6,364 nt of DNA from NCBI GenBank assembly GCA_026984415.1, contig JALSSE010000456.1, positions 1 through 6,364 on the forward strand, read 5' to 3'. Shown here one piece after another: positions 6,162 through 6,364 of the stretch. Within the stretch, counting starts at the first letter, position 1. Every line of letters begins with the position of its first letter. Origin of the DNA: Hydrogenothermaceae bacterium. Its GTDB lineage: Bacteria > Aquificota > Aquificae > Hydrogenothermales > Hydrogenothermaceae. Made by a program: the position numbers and the translations under genes. The notes under the pieces were generated by a model, which worked only from the letters and a program-made list of their open reading frames with translations, was not told where the DNA came from and made no database searches.

Positions 6162-6364
6162 ATGCTTAAAATTCCAGATTACATTAAGAATTTTAAACCG
6201 TATAAACCAGGTAAACCTATTGATGAAGTTAAAAGGGAATTAAAACTAAAAGAAGTTGTAAAACTTGCTTCAAATGAAAATCCTTTTGGGTGTTCACTTT
6301 TTGTAAAAAAAGCAATTGAAAGGGAAGCAGTCAATATAAATAGATATCCTGACGGTGGAGTTTT
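6162..6364 (+). CDS. hisC: Histidinol-phosphate aminotransferase, N-terminal part
   Basis: The first 67 residues of a fold-type I, PLP-dependent aminotransferase that converts imidazole-acetol phosphate to histidinol phosphate in histidine synthesis; the rest (family length is about 350 residues) lies beyond the right edge. The opening IPDYIKNFKPYKPGKPIDEV, then KLASNENPFGCS (34-45) and NRYPDGG (60-66), follow the order typical of HisC. The PLP lysine lies outside the window. Related aromatic-amino-acid or cobalamin-pathway (CobD-like) transaminases share some of these motifs, but the PYxPGKP and YPDG pair favours HisC. The ATG at 6162 gives the expected N-terminus. It diverges from polX, and no other his gene is seen in the window. 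Confidence 0.92.
   Translation, partial: MLKIPDYIKNFKPYKPGKPIDEVKRELKLKEVVKLASNENPFGCSLFVKKAIEREAVNINRYPDGGV

Noticed and set aside
1..6364. CRISPR array, tRNA or rRNA gene, transposase, phage or toxin-antitoxin genes
   Set aside because: No regular repeats, no G+C-rich cloverleaf-like stretch, no terminal inverted repeats and no matching proteins were seen; nearly all the sequence is taken up by recognised genes.

Overview
The window looks like chromosomal DNA of a Gram-negative, A+T-rich bacterium. Genes are rich in Lys, Glu and Ile codons, with AGA for Arg and ATA for Ile used freely, and the intergenic DNA is very A+T-rich. The Gram-negative envelope is implied by a TolC-type outer-membrane protein and a membrane-fusion (periplasmic adaptor) protein. 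The low G+C content, Lys/Glu-rich housekeeping proteins and strong GGAGG ribosome sites would suit a thermophile such as a member of the Aquificota (Hydrogenothermaceae-like). That placement is an impression from composition and protein style, not a demonstrated identity.

Layout. Everything from position 1 to 6045 is on the minus strand, so transcription runs leftwards; a single plus-strand gene enters at the right edge. From right to left on the minus strand: polX (4282-6045, PolX DNA polymerase with a PHP nuclease domain), a 134-residue unrecognised protein with one C-terminal membrane helix (3873-4277), gltX (2377-3813, glutamyl-tRNA synthetase), a 219-bp very A+T-rich gap (2158-2376) with dyad symmetries and a good promoter candidate, a TolC-family outer-membrane efflux protein (604-2157), and the N-terminal 201 residues of a membrane-fusion protein (1-604) that runs off the left edge. 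On the plus strand, hisC (histidinol-phosphate aminotransferase) starts at 6162 and is cut off by the right edge.

How the genes work together. polX and the small membrane protein are 4 bp apart and are probably co-transcribed; gltX follows after 59 bp and may share their transcript. The TolC-like and adaptor genes overlap by one base (TAATG). They encode the outer-membrane channel and periplasmic adaptor of a tripartite exporter, whose inner-membrane pump is expected just beyond position 1. polX and hisC are divergent, and their best promoter candidates share the same -35 region.

Two starts deserve attention. gltX appears to begin with TTG behind a perfect GGAGG. polX should begin at the ATG at 6045 and not at the TTG 15 bases upstream, because the upstream codons form its ribosome-binding site.

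I found no transposon, CRISPR array, RNA gene, phage remnant or plainly novel system. The least explained items are the small membrane protein next to polX, the dyads ahead of the efflux genes, and an enlarged first surface loop in the TolC-like protein.
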